This document shows positions 15,180-25,688 of a DNA stretch of 64,000 nt, piece by piece; within the stretch, counting starts at the first letter, position 1; each line of letters begins with the position of its first letter. A model generated the notes under the pieces. That model had not been told where the DNA came from, made no database searches, and saw only the letters and a program-made list of their open reading frames with translations. The stretch is from Bacteroidaceae bacterium (GTDB lineage Bacteria; Bacteroidota; Bacteroidia; Bacteroidales; Bacteroidaceae), in contig JAILQO010000042.1 in assembly GCA_024698925.1 (NCBI GenBank), positions 1 to 64,000 on the forward strand. Reading direction: 5' to 3'. Position numbers and translations under genes: made by a program.

Positions 15180-18047
15180 ATGAAACTCTTTCTTCTCGAC
15201 GCCTACGCGCTCATTTACCGTGCTTACTACGGTTTTATCAAGAACCCTCGCATCAACAGTAAAGGCGAGAATGTCTCTGCCATCTATGGCTTCATCAATA
15301 CGCTGGAAGAAGTGCTCACCAAGGAGCAGCCGACCCATATCGGCGTAGCCTTTGACCCCCACGGAGGCACCTTCCGCCATAAGGCCTACCCTCCGTATAA
15401 GGCCCAGCGTGAAGAAACGCCCGAAGGCATCCGTTTTGGCGTGCCCATCATCAAAGAATTGCTATCTGCCTATCGCATCCCCGTCCTAGAGGTGGAGGGA
15501 TTCGAGGCCGATGATGTCATTGGCACCCTTGCTGCGCAAGCAGAAGCAAAGGGCATCGAGACCTATATGATGACGCCCGACAAGGATTATGGACAGTTGG
15601 TGTCTCCATATGTCTCGATGTTTAAGCCACGCTCGATGGGCTCCGGTTTCGACATCTTGGGGCCGGCAGAGGTATGTGCGAAGTGGGGTATTGAGCATCC
15701 CGAACAGGTCATTGACATATTAGGATTGATGGGTGATGCATCGGACAACATTCCAGGTTGCCCGGGCGTGGGAGAAAAAACCGCCGTGCAACTCATTCAA
15801 CAATTTGGTGATATCGAAGGACTACTCGCTAATACGGACCAGCTCAAGGGCAAGCAACGCGAGAAGGTGGAAACAAACCGCGAGCAAATAGAGCTATCAC
15901 GGTGGCTTGCAAAAATTGTCACCGACGTTCCCATCACATTAGACATGGAGGCACTGGCTGTGCAGGAGCCGGATCGCGAAGCACTGGCTAAACGCTTTAT
16001 GGAACTGGAAATGCGGAGCTTCGCAGAGAGAATACGAAAGGCCACTACCACCCTATCCCATCAGGAAAAGGAGATAGAACCTCTACCCCAAAAGCCCAAG
16101 AAAGGACAATTGGATCTGTTTGCTGATGGACAAGGGGACTTATTCAGCAGTGCCATGTCTGAACCTGAAGTACCAGCCTCCGCTATTCCGTTCGCAGAAA
16201 ATGCGGGAGCACTCCCCTCCACAGCAATTGGAGTTGAAAGTAGTTCCGATTCTGCAGCCTACTCGCTTTGCGACACACCTCTTTCGCGCGCGAACCTAAT
16301 AGTTTTTTTGCGCGAAGCCACTGAGCTATCTTTGGATACAGAGACAACAAGCACCGAGGCTATTGACGCGGAACTGGTTGGTCTCAGTTTTGCGGTCAAG
16401 GAAGGAGAGGCATTTTACGTTCCCATTCCCGCAGATCGTACAGAGGCGCAAGCTATCATCGAGGAGTTCCGCATCATCTATGAAAACGAGCAGACGCTGA
16501 AAATAGGACAGAACTTAAAGTACGATCTGATGGTGCTGGCCAACTATGGTATCGAACTGCGCGGTCCGATGTTTGATACGATGATTGCGCATTATGTCCT
16601 ACAACCCGAAATGCACCATGGAATGGACTATTTGGCCGCCGCCTACCTCAACTACAAGACCATTCCCATTGAGGCTCTCATCGGTGAGAAGAAAGCAGGC
16701 AAGCCACAGAAGAACATGCGCGACGTGCCGCCTGAAACCGTTTGCCCCTACGCTGCCGAAGATGCAGACATTACATTACGCCTGAAAAACGTCTTTTTAC
16801 CAATGCTGCAGAACGAAGGGTCATGGGAATTATTCCGTGATATTGAGATGCCTCTCATGCCCATATTGGCAGATATGGAAATGACTGGCGTTTGCTTGAA
16901 CACCGAAGCACTTCAACAAGTAGGCGAACAGCATACCCGTGAGATGTTGGCCATCGAACAGGATATATACGCCCTTGCTGGCGAAGAGTTCAACATTCAG
17001 TCACCCAAACAAGTAGGCGTATTGCTCTTCGAAAAGCTACAACTTAGCGACAAAGCCAAGAAAACTAAAACGGGACAGTATGTCACCAACGAAGAAGTGC
17101 TGGAGCGTTTGCGCGCTAAACACCCCATTGTGGATAAGATTCTACTCTATCGAGGCAAACGTAAACTCTTGAGCACGTATATTGAAGCACTGCCCAAGCT
17201 GATTAACCCACGTACAGGACGCATCCATACCAGCTTTAATCAGACCATCACAGCCACAGGACGCCTCTCCAGTTCTAATCCTAACCTACAGAACATACCT
17301 GTACGCTCTGCCGATGGCAAGGAAATCCGTAAAGCCTTCGTACCTGCTCCTGGCGAAGAATTCTTCTCGGCCGATTACTCACAGATTGAACTGCGTATCA
17401 TGGCGCATCTGAGTGGCGACGACGGCCTCATCGACGATTTTCTTCAAGGGCATGATATCCACGCAGCCACAGCCGCCAAGATTTTCCACAAAAGCATGGA
17501 TGAAGTGACACGCGAGGAACGCAGTCGCGCAAAGACAGCTAACTTCGGTATCATCTACGGCATCACCGCCTTCGGACTGACAGAGCGTTTAGGCATCAGT
17601 CGCACGGAAGCCAAGGAACTTATTGATAACTATTTCGCCACTTATCCCCGTGTGCAGGCCTATATGCAGGAGAGCATCGACCATGCACGCGAGAAGGGCT
17701 ATACAGAAACCGTTTGTCACCGTCGCTGCTATCTGCGGGACATCAACTCCGCGAACGCTACAGTGCGCGGTTTCGCTGAACGGAATGCCATCAACGCCCC
17801 TATCCAAGGATCCGCTGCCGATATCATTAAGATTGCCATGATTCGTATCCACCGCCGCTTCCGTACGGAAGGAATTCGTTCGAAGATGATTCTGCAGGTG
17901 CATGATGAGCTCAATTTCAGTGTGCTACCCGAAGAACACAATCAGGTAGAGGCTATCGTCAAGGAAGAGATGGAAGCCGCTTTCCAAATGAAAGTTCCAC
18001 TGATTGCCGATGCCGGATGGGGTAGCAACTGGTTAGAAGCTCATTGA
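15180..18047 (+). CDS. polA: DNA polymerase I
   Basis: 955 residues from the ATG at 15180 (MKLFLLDAYALIYRAYYGF). The 5'-3' exonuclease occupies residues about 1-300. The 3'-5' exonuclease (about 375-565) keeps its acidic residues (LSLDTETTS, KIGQNLKYD, YAAEDADITL), so proofreading should be active. The polymerase domain has motif A DYSQIELRIMAHLSGD, motif B RSRAKTANFGIIYG and motif C QVHDELNF. It does Okazaki fragment processing and repair. A linker of about 70 residues after the 5' nuclease is acidic and low in conservation. An upstream in-frame ATG at 15135 lies within the palindrome and is not used here. Confidence 0.97.
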   Translation: MKLFLLDAYALIYRAYYGFIKNPRINSKGENVSAIYGFINTLEEVLTKEQPTHIGVAFDPHGGTFRHKAYPPYKAQREETPEGIRFGVPIIKELLSAYRIPVLEVEGFEADDVIGTLAAQAEAKGIETYMMTPDKDYGQLVSPYVSMFKPRSMGSGFDILGPAEVCAKWGIEHPEQVIDILGLMGDASDNIPGCPGVGEKTAVQLIQQFGDIEGLLANTDQLKGKQREKVETNREQIELSRWLAKIVTDVPITLDMEALAVQEPDREALAKRFMELEMRSFAERIRKATTTLSHQEKEIEPLPQKPKKGQLDLFADGQGDLFSSAMSEPEVPASAIPFAENAGALPSTAIGVESSSDSAAYSLCDTPLSRANLIVFLREATELSLDTETTSTEAIDAELVGLSFAVKEGEAFYVPIPADRTEAQAIIEEFRIIYENEQTLKIGQNLKYDLMVLANYGIELRGPMFDTMIAHYVLQPEMHHGMDYLAAAYLNYKTIPIEALIGEKKAGKPQKNMRDVPPETVCPYAAEDADITLRLKNVFLPMLQNEGSWELFRDIEMPLMPILADMEMTGVCLNTEALQQVGEQHTREMLAIEQDIYALAGEEFNIQSPKQVGVLLFEKLQLSDKAKKTKTGQYVTNEEVLERLRAKHPIVDKILLYRGKRKLLSTYIEALPKLINPRTGRIHTSFNQTITATGRLSSSNPNLQNIPVRSADGKEIRKAFVPAPGEEFFSADYSQIELRIMAHLSGDDGLIDDFLQGHDIHAATAAKIFHKSMDEVTREERSRAKTANFGIIYGITAFGLTERLGISRTEAKELIDNYFATYPRVQAYMQESIDHAREKGYTETVCHRRCYLRDINSANATVRGFAERNAINAPIQGSAADIIKIAMIRIHRRFRTEGIRSKMILQVHDELNFSVLPEEHNQVEAIVKEEMEAAFQMKVPLIADAGWGSNWLEAH

Positions 18048-18123
18048 TGTGTCATATTGCAAATAAAATCAAGCAAATTAGAAAATAATGTCAAGAATTA
18101 GCGGCCATATCGTCAATTATTTA

Positions 18124-18131
18124 TACCTTTG
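18124..18131 (+). promoter_or_regulatory. -7 box of ddh
   Basis: TACCTTTG, matching TAnnTTTG, 39 bp before the ATG at 18171. Confidence 0.7.
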
Positions 18132-18170
18132 CGCCCGATATTCCTAAACATTCTGTCAAAAACAAACGCA

Positions 18171-19070
18171 ATGAAAAAGATTCGTGCCGCCGTCGTAGGT
18201 TACGGTAATATCGGAAAGTACACACTGGAGGCGCTCATAGAGGCTCCGGATATGGAAGTGGCTGGCATCGTGCGCCGTCGTGGTGCCGAGGACCTGCCTA
18301 AAGAACTGGAAGGCTATAAGGTCGTGAAGGACATTCGCGAACTGGAAGCCGTTGATGTGGCGATTCTCGCTACGCCAACTCGCAGCGTTGAGGCTTATGC
18401 CAAGGACATCCTGGCGCTGGGCATTAACACCGTCGACTCCTTTGATATCCACACCAAGATTGTGGAACTGCGTCGCACGTTGGACGCAGCCGCCAAGGCT
18501 GGCAACGCCGTGAGCATCATCAGCGCAGGCTGGGATCCAGGGTCGGACAGCGTGGTTCGCACATTGATGGAGAGCTTGGCGCCGAAGGGCATCAGCTACA
18601 CCAACTTTGGCCCCGGTCGCTCGATGGGTCACAGCGTCTGCGTCCGCTCTAAGGCAGGCGTCAAGGATGCCTTGTCAATGACCATCCCTGTAGGTCAGGG
18701 CATCCATCGTCGTATGGTATATGTAGAGCTGGAGGACGGCGCTAACCTTGACGAGGTCACCGCTGCCATCAAGGCCGATCCCTACTTTGCTTCCGACGAG
18801 ACCCATGTCTTCCAAGTCGATAGCGTGGATGCGCTGAACGATGTGGGACATGGCGTTAATCTTGTACGTAAGGGCGTCAGTGGCCAGACCCACAACCAGC
18901 TCTTTGAGTTTAACATGAAAATCAATAACCCCGCCCTCACGGCACAGGTTCTTGTCAATGTCGCACGTGCTTCGATGCGTCAACAGCCCGGCTGTTACAC
19001 GATGATTGAGATACCTGTCATTGACCTGCTGCCTGGAGATCGCGAAAGTATCGTGGGTCATCTCGTATAA
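18171..19070 (+). CDS. ddh: meso-Diaminopimelate dehydrogenase
   Basis: 299 residues from the ATG at 18171 (MKKIRAAVVGYGNIGKY). The Rossmann glycine motif is VGYGNIGK and the substrate side includes SAGWDPGSDSVVRTL and TNFGPGRSMGHS. The enzyme reductively aminates tetrahydrodipicolinate to meso-diaminopimelate with NADPH, a one-step route to the cell-wall cross-link residue and lysine that is common in this group. Its stop codon overlaps the ribF start by one base (TAATG), so the two are coupled. Confidence 0.95.
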   Translation: MKKIRAAVVGYGNIGKYTLEALIEAPDMEVAGIVRRRGAEDLPKELEGYKVVKDIRELEAVDVAILATPTRSVEAYAKDILALGINTVDSFDIHTKIVELRRTLDAAAKAGNAVSIISAGWDPGSDSVVRTLMESLAPKGISYTNFGPGRSMGHSVCVRSKAGVKDALSMTIPVGQGIHRRMVYVELEDGANLDEVTAAIKADPYFASDETHVFQVDSVDALNDVGHGVNLVRKGVSGQTHNQLFEFNMKINNPALTAQVLVNVARASMRQQPGCYTMIEIPVIDLLPGDRESIVGHLV

Positions 19071-19990
19071 TGATTGTAGCTACCATCGGCTTTTTCGATG
19101 GCGTGCACCGCGGCCATCAGTACCTCATCCAACAAGTACAGGAGGAGGCGCTGCGCCGCGGTGCACGTTCTTTATTGATTACCTTCGACCGCCATCCACG
19201 CTCGGTGTTTGCGCCTGATAGTGCTCCGCAGTTACTGACAACCGCCGAGGAGAAAATGGCGCTACTACGAGCCACAGGGGTTGATGATATCTACATCCTG
19301 CCTTTTGACCGCACCATGGCAGGATTGACGGCGCAGGAATTCATGCAGCAAGTGCTGAAACAACAACTTGGCGTGACAGCGTTAGTCATCGGCTACGACC
19401 ACCGTTTCGGAAAAAAGACCGATCCAAACCTTACCCGCGATGGAGGAGAAGGCTTTGAGGAATATCAGGCTTATGGTCGCGAACTGGGAATTGATGTGCT
19501 TCCCGCGCGAGAATTGACTGGAGAGCACGTCAGTAGCTCGGCAATCCGTCGCCTATTAACAGGAGGCGATGTTGCCGCGGCATCACACTTGTTAGGAAGG
19601 CCATATACGTGGAGTGGGCGCGTTGTCCATGGGCACGAGGTAGGACGCCAGTTGGGCTTTCCTACCGCAAACCTTGAGGGTATTGAGCCAACAAAGATGC
19701 TGCCTGCCAAAGGAGTTTATGCGGTAGAATGCACCATCCATCCCAAGATGATACACTCTAAGGCCATGCTGAATATCGGCCGTCGTCCGACACTCGATAA
19801 TGGTACCGATATTTCAGTGGAGGTGCATCTCTTTGACTTCAATGAGGATCTTTACGACAGGACATTGACCCTATCTTTCGTAACGAGACTGCGTGAAGAG
19901 CAACGCTTCGATAGTGAAGCAGAGCTGACAGAGCAACTACAACGAGATCGTGCTGCAGCACTAAAAGCATTGACCAATCATTGTAAATAA
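19070..19990 (+). CDS. ribF: Bifunctional riboflavin kinase / FAD synthetase
   Basis: A 306-residue enzyme. The N-terminal FMN adenylyltransferase domain has GFFDGVHRGHQYLI and the later EHVSSSAIRRLL. The C-terminal riboflavin kinase domain has GRVVHGHEVGRQLGFPTANL and LYDRTLTLSFVTRLREEQRF. It converts riboflavin to FMN and FAD. Normal length. Coupled to ddh upstream; a CPBP protease gene follows after 22 bp. Confidence 0.95.
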   Translation: MIVATIGFFDGVHRGHQYLIQQVQEEALRRGARSLLITFDRHPRSVFAPDSAPQLLTTAEEKMALLRATGVDDIYILPFDRTMAGLTAQEFMQQVLKQQLGVTALVIGYDHRFGKKTDPNLTRDGGEGFEEYQAYGRELGIDVLPARELTGEHVSSSAIRRLLTGGDVAAASHLLGRPYTWSGRVVHGHEVGRQLGFPTANLEGIEPTKMLPAKGVYAVECTIHPKMIHSKAMLNIGRRPTLDNGTDISVEVHLFDFNEDLYDRTLTLSFVTRLREEQRFDSEAELTEQLQRDRAAALKALTNHCK

Positions 19991-20012
19991 TAACCATTTC
20001 ATCGAGTAAAGA

Positions 20013-20828
20013 ATGAAACGTAGGCATTGGTGGATGTTTATCCTCATCTTCTTGTGCAGTCAACTGGCCGCTGGTATCACGCCTTTTCTGCTCTCACTGT
20101 TGCATATCAGATTGTCATCTTCAATCACGCTGGTAGGCACACTCCTCTTGGCTAATCTGTTGGCCATTGGCCTGTTCTTTCTTTACCGCCCACACTCCAT
20201 CACGTGGTCATCAACGATGGCTGATCTTCAAGGACAGGCCGGACGACGTACGTTTTGGGTTTTCCTGATGGCCATCCCCGCCATTTTATTGGTTAACATC
20301 TTACAGGAAGCCCTCTTCCCAGATATTCCAGACCTTGTCGGCGCAGACACCTTCAAGGAGATCATGTACCATCCTGCAGGCCTATTGACAATTATGTTCT
20401 TAGGGCCCCTTTCTGAAGAGTTGCTGTTCCGGGGTGGTGTGCAGACAGATCTTGCGACCATCATGCAACATGAGCCCCAAAGTCGATTCCGCACCACCTA
20501 CTTACCTCTTATCCTCTCCGCACTTATCTTTGCCATTATCCATCTGAATCCCGCCCAGATGCCAGCCGCTTTCATCCTCGGTTTTGTGCTGGGCTTTGCA
20601 TACTGGTGGACGGGATCACTCTTAGCACCTGTCTGCATCCATGTTTTTAACAACTCTCTCGCCTGCCTTTTATACTTCCTATCACCCGATGACGATAGCT
20701 TCATTCATTTCGTAGGCGGACCGACAAATGCTGGGGTCATTGTGCTCACGAGCTTAGTTGCTTTAGGTCTCATCATTTGGCAAATGTACCGCTTGAGTAG
20801 CACAAAAAGCATCTCAGATGTAAGGTAA
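20013..20828 (+). CDS. CPBP-family intramembrane metalloprotease
   Basis: A 271-residue membrane protein with about seven hydrophobic segments. The CPBP/Abi motifs are present: SEELLFRGGVQ (EExxxR), AIIHLNPAQ and CIHVFNNSLAC, giving the glutamate and histidine residues of the active site. Family members include CAAX-type proteases and bacteriocin-immunity proteins; the substrate here is unknown. No bacteriocin gene is near. It is probably carried on the ddh-ribF transcript. Confidence 0.88.
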   Translation: MKRRHWWMFILIFLCSQLAAGITPFLLSLLHIRLSSSITLVGTLLLANLLAIGLFFLYRPHSITWSSTMADLQGQAGRRTFWVFLMAIPAILLVNILQEALFPDIPDLVGADTFKEIMYHPAGLLTIMFLGPLSEELLFRGGVQTDLATIMQHEPQSRFRTTYLPLILSALIFAIIHLNPAQMPAAFILGFVLGFAYWWTGSLLAPVCIHVFNNSLACLLYFLSPDDDSFIHFVGGPTNAGVIVLTSLVALGLIIWQMYRLSSTKSISDVR

Positions 20829-20896
20829 GCAGTCGTTTTTAAGCAAAAAAACGTTATTTTCTATATATAATTAAGGTGTAGTTGGCATTTTTTATG

Positions 20897-20904
20897 TAGT
20901 TTTG
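20897..20904 (+). promoter_or_regulatory. -7 box of topA
   Basis: TAGTTTTG, matching TAnnTTTG, 28 bp before the topA ATG. Confidence 0.65.
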
Positions 20905-20932
20905 CGGCCAAATTTGAAAACAACGCATAAGA

Positions 20933-23275
20933 ATGGCCAATAATCTCGTTATTGTAGAGTCTCCTGCTAAAGCAAAAACCATTGAGAAGTTTTTGGGCAA
21001 AGACTATAAAGTGATGTCGTCGTATGGACACATTCGCGACTTGAAAAAGAAAAGTCTGAGTGTCAATCCAGAATCTTTCATTCCCCAATATGAAGTACCC
21101 GCCGAGAAGCAACATCTCGTAACCCAACTCAAGCAGAGTGCCAAGAAAGCCGACATCGTCTGGTTAGCATCTGATGAGGACCGCGAGGGAGAAGCTATCT
21201 CATGGCACCTGCAAGAAGTGCTCAAACTAAAGCCAGAGACTACACGCCGCATCGTATTCCATGAAATTACGAAGCCTGCTATTCTCGAAGCTATCGAGCA
21301 CCCTCGTCAGGTGGATATGGCGTTGGTGAATGCCCAGCAAGCACGTCGTGTACTGGATCGCATCGTTGGTTTCAAGCTATCACCCGTTTTGTGGCGTAAG
21401 GTAAAGCCCGGATTGAGCGCCGGTCGCGTTCAGAGCGTTGCCGTACGTCTGATTGTTGAGCGTGAGCGCGAGGTACAGTCTTTCGTGAGCGAAGCTGCAT
21501 ACCGCGTTTCCGCACTCCTGTGTATCTCCGATGGTGGCCAGCTGAAAGCAGAACTGAACCGTCGCTTTGCGACACGTGCCGAGGCCGAAGCCTTTTTAGC
21601 GAGTGTTCAAGACGCCACACTCACCATTGAAGATATCCAAACACGCCCAGTACGCCGTACCCCTGCGCCACCCTTCACCACCAGTACCCTTCAGCAGGAA
21701 GCTGCCCACAAGTTGGGTCTGCCCGTGGCACAGACGATGCTCGTGGCACAGCACTTATATGAGAACGGTTTTATCACGTACATGCGTACCGATAGCGTGA
21801 ACCTGTCAAAGCTCGCCTTAGGCGCCTGCCGTACGGTGATTACCGATCAGATGGGCAAAGAATATGTCAAGATTCGCCAATACCAGACATCCAGCAAAGG
21901 TGCACAGGAGGCACACGAAGCCATCCGTCCCACCTACATCGATCGTCTGGAACTGACGAATGCAAATGCACAGGAGCGCCGTCTCTACGACCTCATCTGG
22001 AAGCGTACCATCGCCAGCCAAATGGCAGATGCCGAGTTGGAGAAGACGACAGCAACCATCAGCATCAGCGGTCGCGAAGAGCAATTTATAGCAACGGGTG
22101 AGGTCCTCAAGTTTGATGGTTTCCTCAAGGTTTATCGCGAAACCGACATTGATGAAAGCGAGGACCACCAGAATGAAGGCACCTCAATCCTTCCTCCGTT
22201 AACCATTGGCGAACATCTGCAACGTGTTGAAATACAGGCAACGGAGCGCTTTACGCAACATCCTTCACGTTACAACGAGGCCAGCCTCGTACGCAAACTC
22301 GAAGAGTTGGGCATCGGACGTCCTTCCACCTACGCCCCCACCATCTCCACCATCCAACAACGCGAATATGTGGTGAAAGGTGACAAAGCTGGCGAAGAAC
22401 GCCCCTATACCGTGCTGACTCTGACCGGCAACGACATTCAGGAAGAACAGCGCACAATCCTCGTTGGCGCAGAACGTGGTCGCCTGATTCCTACAGATAC
22501 TGGCGTGGTGGTCACAGACTTCCTCTTGGATTACTTCCCCAGCATCATGGACTATAACTTTACCGCTGATGTGGAGAAAGAGTTCGATACCATCGCTGAT
22601 GGCAAAGAGGAATGGACCGGTATGATCTATCACTTCTGGAACAAATTCGAACCACTGGTACAACAATCCGTAAACACCAAGACGGAATTACGCGTTGGCG
22701 AACGTGTATTGGGCAAAGATCCCGCTACAGGTCACACGGTGAGCGTGAAGATTGGCCGCTTCGGCCCTGTTGCTCAGGTCGGTACTGCTGATGACACCGA
22801 GAAACCGCGTTTTGCACAGCTGAAGAAAGACCAAAGCATCGAGACCATCACCCTGGAGGAGGCTCTCGAACTATTCCGTCTGCCCCGCACATTGGGTGAA
22901 TATGAGGGTGACAGCGTTGTCATCGGAAACGGCCGCTACGGCAACTATGTCCTCAATAACAAGAAATTCGTTAGCATCCCTGCTAAGACCGATCCGCTGA
23001 CGATTACACTTGAGGAAGCCATCGAACTCATCAGCCAAAAGAAGCAACATGAGGCCGCACGCCACCTCAAGACCTTCTCCGAAGATCCTGAACTGGAGGT
23101 GATGAACGGCCGCTTCGGCATATACCTCTCTTACAAAGGCGTCAACTATCGTCTCAACAAGGCACAACAGGAGCAAGTACAGAATATGAGCTTTGATGAA
23201 TGCATGGCCATCATCAAGGAGCAGGACGAGAAGCCCAAGAGCACTGAAAAACGCCGCTATACGAAAAAGAAATGA
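20933..23275 (+). CDS. topA: DNA topoisomerase I
   Basis: A 780-residue type IA topoisomerase. The Toprim domain opens with LVIVESPAKAKTIEKFLG and holds SDEDREGEAISWH. The active-site tyrosine lies in FITYMRTDSVNLS. The C-terminal region has repeats of the topo-C type (VSVKIGRFGPVAQVG, VVIGNGRYGNYV, EVMNGRFGIYLSYKG) that lack the zinc cysteines found in proteobacterial TopA. It relaxes negative supercoils. Its stop overlaps the aroK start by 4 bp. Confidence 0.97.
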   Translation: MANNLVIVESPAKAKTIEKFLGKDYKVMSSYGHIRDLKKKSLSVNPESFIPQYEVPAEKQHLVTQLKQSAKKADIVWLASDEDREGEAISWHLQEVLKLKPETTRRIVFHEITKPAILEAIEHPRQVDMALVNAQQARRVLDRIVGFKLSPVLWRKVKPGLSAGRVQSVAVRLIVEREREVQSFVSEAAYRVSALLCISDGGQLKAELNRRFATRAEAEAFLASVQDATLTIEDIQTRPVRRTPAPPFTTSTLQQEAAHKLGLPVAQTMLVAQHLYENGFITYMRTDSVNLSKLALGACRTVITDQMGKEYVKIRQYQTSSKGAQEAHEAIRPTYIDRLELTNANAQERRLYDLIWKRTIASQMADAELEKTTATISISGREEQFIATGEVLKFDGFLKVYRETDIDESEDHQNEGTSILPPLTIGEHLQRVEIQATERFTQHPSRYNEASLVRKLEELGIGRPSTYAPTISTIQQREYVVKGDKAGEERPYTVLTLTGNDIQEEQRTILVGAERGRLIPTDTGVVVTDFLLDYFPSIMDYNFTADVEKEFDTIADGKEEWTGMIYHFWNKFEPLVQQSVNTKTELRVGERVLGKDPATGHTVSVKIGRFGPVAQVGTADDTEKPRFAQLKKDQSIETITLEEALELFRLPRTLGEYEGDSVVIGNGRYGNYVLNNKKFVSIPAKTDPLTITLEEAIELISQKKQHEAARHLKTFSEDPELEVMNGRFGIYLSYKGVNYRLNKAQQEQVQNMSFDECMAIIKEQDEKPKSTEKRRYTKKK

Positions 23276-23799
23276 CCAGAGTAATCCTTATCGGATATAT
23301 GGGCGCCGGCAAGACGACCGTCGGCAAAGCACTGGCCGAAGAATTAGGCGTACCATTCTATGACCTCGACTGGTATATCACTATGCGCTATCGCAAGAGC
23401 ATACCAGAAATCTTTGCCGAACGCGGCGAAGAGGGATTTCGTGAGCTGGAGCGACGCATGCTCCATGAAGCAGCAGAATTCGAGGATGTAGTACTCAGTT
23501 GTGGCGGTGGCACCCCTTGCTTCTTCGACAACATGGCTTACATGAATTCCCTGGCCGACACCGTCTATCTGAAAGCCGAGCCTGAAGTGCTGGCCATGCA
23601 CCTGAAAATGGGAAAAGGACGCCGCCCCCTCATAGAGGGCAAGACACCCGAGGAACTGGAAGCCTATATCCATGAGTCTCTGCAAGTCCGTGAACCATAC
23701 TATACGCAAGCTAAATACACATTGGACGTCTCACTCCTTGAGAACTTCACCAGAATCAAGGAGAGCGTCCGGCTAATCCGAGAAATGCTAAAGATATGA
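23272..23799 (+). CDS. aroK: Shikimate kinase
   Basis: A 175-residue P-loop kinase. LIGYMGAGKTTVGKAL is the ATP site and DLDWYITMRYRKSIPEIFAERGE is the shikimate-binding stretch, with LSCGGGTPCF following. It makes shikimate 3-phosphate in aromatic amino acid synthesis. Start and stop both overlap neighbours by 4 bp (ATGA), so topA, aroK and speA are coupled. Confidence 0.95.
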   Translation: MTRVILIGYMGAGKTTVGKALAEELGVPFYDLDWYITMRYRKSIPEIFAERGEEGFRELERRMLHEAAEFEDVVLSCGGGTPCFFDNMAYMNSLADTVYLKAEPEVLAMHLKMGKGRRPLIEGKTPEELEAYIHESLQVREPYYTQAKYTLDVSLLENFTRIKESVRLIREMLKI

Positions 23800-25688
23800 A
23801 GAAATGGCGCATTGAAGATTCCGAAGAGCTCTACAACATTAAAGGTTGGGGCGTCAGCTACTTCGGCATCAACGAGAAAGGACACGTCTATGTAAGTCCC
23901 AAGAAGAATGGTGTACAGGTGGATTTGAAGGAGGTCGTCGATGAACTGGCCACGCGCCACGTCACAGCTCCTGTGCTATTGCGCTTCCCTGACATTCTCG
24001 ACAATCGTATCGAGAAGACTGACGAGTGCTTCCGCAAGGCCGCAAAGGAATACGACTATCAGGCCGAGCATTTCATCATCTTCCCCGTCAAGGTGAACCA
24101 GATGCGCCCCGTCGTGGAAGAGATTATCAGCCACGGCAAACGCTATAATCTGGGACTGGAAGCGGGCTCGAAGCCTGAACTGCATGCCGTGCTGGCCACC
24201 AATATGGACAGCGACAGCCTCATCATCTGTAACGGTCACAAAGACCAGAACTTCATCGAGCTGGCTCTGTTGGCCCAGAAAATGGGCAAACGCGTGTTCC
24301 TCGTCATTGAGAAACTTCCTGAGTTAAAGATCATTGCTGAGACCGCCAAGCGTTTAGGTGTCCGTCCCAACCTGGGTATTCGCATCAAACTGGCGGCCAA
24401 TGGTAGTGGCAAATGGAGCGAGAGTGGCGGCGATGCCTCCAAGTTCGGTCTGAACTCCTCCGAGTTGCTGATGGCTCTGCAATTACTCGATGAGATGGGA
24501 CTTCGCGACTGTCTGAAGCTGCTCCACTTCCATATCGGTAGCCAAATCACCAAGATCCGTCGCATCTCCACTGCCCTACGCGAGGCCGCACAATTCTATG
24601 TGCAACTTCATGCGATGGGCTTTAGTATCGAATTCATCGACTGTGGCGGTGGCCTTGGCGTAGATTACGACGGCACACGCTCTAGCAATAGCGAGTCCAG
24701 CGTCAACTACTCCATTCAAGAGTATGTCAACGACTGTGTTTATACCCTCGTGGAAGCCGCCAACCAGAATGGCATCCCCCACCCCAATATCATTACAGAA
24801 GGCGGCCGCTCGCTGACAGCACACCATAGTGTTCTGATTGTGGATGTTCTGGAAAGCGTTTGTGCCCCACAGATGCCCGATGAATTCCAACCTGGCGAGA
24901 GCGATCACAAGCTGGTCCATGACCTTACCGAGATTTGGGACAAGCTCTCCAACCGTTCCCTGCTGGAGGACTGGCATGATGCCGAGGACATCCGCGAGGA
25001 AGCGCTTGACCTCTTCCGCCACGGCATCATCGACCTGAAGACGCGCGCCCAGATTGAGTCCATCTACTGGGCCATCAGCCACGAAGTGGCAGAGTTGGCT
25101 CACCACCAGAAGCACGTTCCCGATGAGCTACGTGCTTTGGACAAGCAGATGGCCGATAAGTATTTCTGCAACTTCTCTCTCTTCCAGTCGATGCCAGACT
25201 CTTGGGCTCTCGACCAACTCTTCCCGATTATGCCCATCGCACGTCTAAACGAGCAACCTACCCGCAGCGCTACCCTTCAGGACATCACCTGCGACAGCGA
25301 CGGTAAGATTACGACCTACGTGAATGGCGGCCACCAGACAAATTATATTCCTCTGCACCCCGTCAAAGCCGATGAGCACTACTATATCGGCGTGTTCCTC
25401 GTGGGTGCTTACCAAGAAATTTTGGGCAATATGCACAACCTCTTCGGCGACACCAATGCCGTCCATATCACCGTTAACCGTGAAACCTATGATATCGAAC
25501 AGATTATCGACGGCGAAACAGTTGCTGATGTGCTGGAATATGTGCAGTACGATCCCAAGAAACTGGTGCGACGCCTAGAGATTTGGGTCAGCCGTGCTGT
25601 GAAAGACGGAAAGATCACAGAAAGCGAAGGCAAGGAGTTTATCAGTAATTATCGTGCAGGACTATATGGGTACACATACCTTGAATAA
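23796..25688 (+). CDS. speA: Biosynthetic arginine decarboxylase
   Basis: A 630-residue PLP enzyme of the SpeA family. The PLP lysine lies in FPVKVNQMRPVVEEI (about residue 95), and LHFHIGSQI and DCGGGLGVDYDG mark the alpha/beta barrel. The N-terminus WRIEDSEELYNIKGWGVSYF is typical. It converts arginine to agmatine, the first step to polyamines. It overlaps aroK upstream and argB downstream, which places arginine use and arginine synthesis on one transcript. Confidence 0.96.
   Translation: MKKWRIEDSEELYNIKGWGVSYFGINEKGHVYVSPKKNGVQVDLKEVVDELATRHVTAPVLLRFPDILDNRIEKTDECFRKAAKEYDYQAEHFIIFPVKVNQMRPVVEEIISHGKRYNLGLEAGSKPELHAVLATNMDSDSLIICNGHKDQNFIELALLAQKMGKRVFLVIEKLPELKIIAETAKRLGVRPNLGIRIKLAANGSGKWSESGGDASKFGLNSSELLMALQLLDEMGLRDCLKLLHFHIGSQITKIRRISTALREAAQFYVQLHAMGFSIEFIDCGGGLGVDYDGTRSSNSESSVNYSIQEYVNDCVYTLVEAANQNGIPHPNIITEGGRSLTAHHSVLIVDVLESVCAPQMPDEFQPGESDHKLVHDLTEIWDKLSNRSLLEDWHDAEDIREEALDLFRHGIIDLKTRAQIESIYWAISHEVAELAHHQKHVPDELRALDKQMADKYFCNFSLFQSMPDSWALDQLFPIMPIARLNEQPTRSATLQDITCDSDGKITTYVNGGHQTNYIPLHPVKADEHYYIGVFLVGAYQEILGNMHNLFGDTNAVHITVNRETYDIEQIIDGETVADVLEYVQYDPKKLVRRLEIWVSRAVKDGKITESEGKEFISNYRAGLYGYTYLE

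Noticed and set aside
15135..15180. Longer N-termini for PolA and for the polyprenyl synthase
   Set aside because: Both extensions read through the promoter palindrome, and the resulting residues mirror each other as expected from inverted DNA, not from protein homology.
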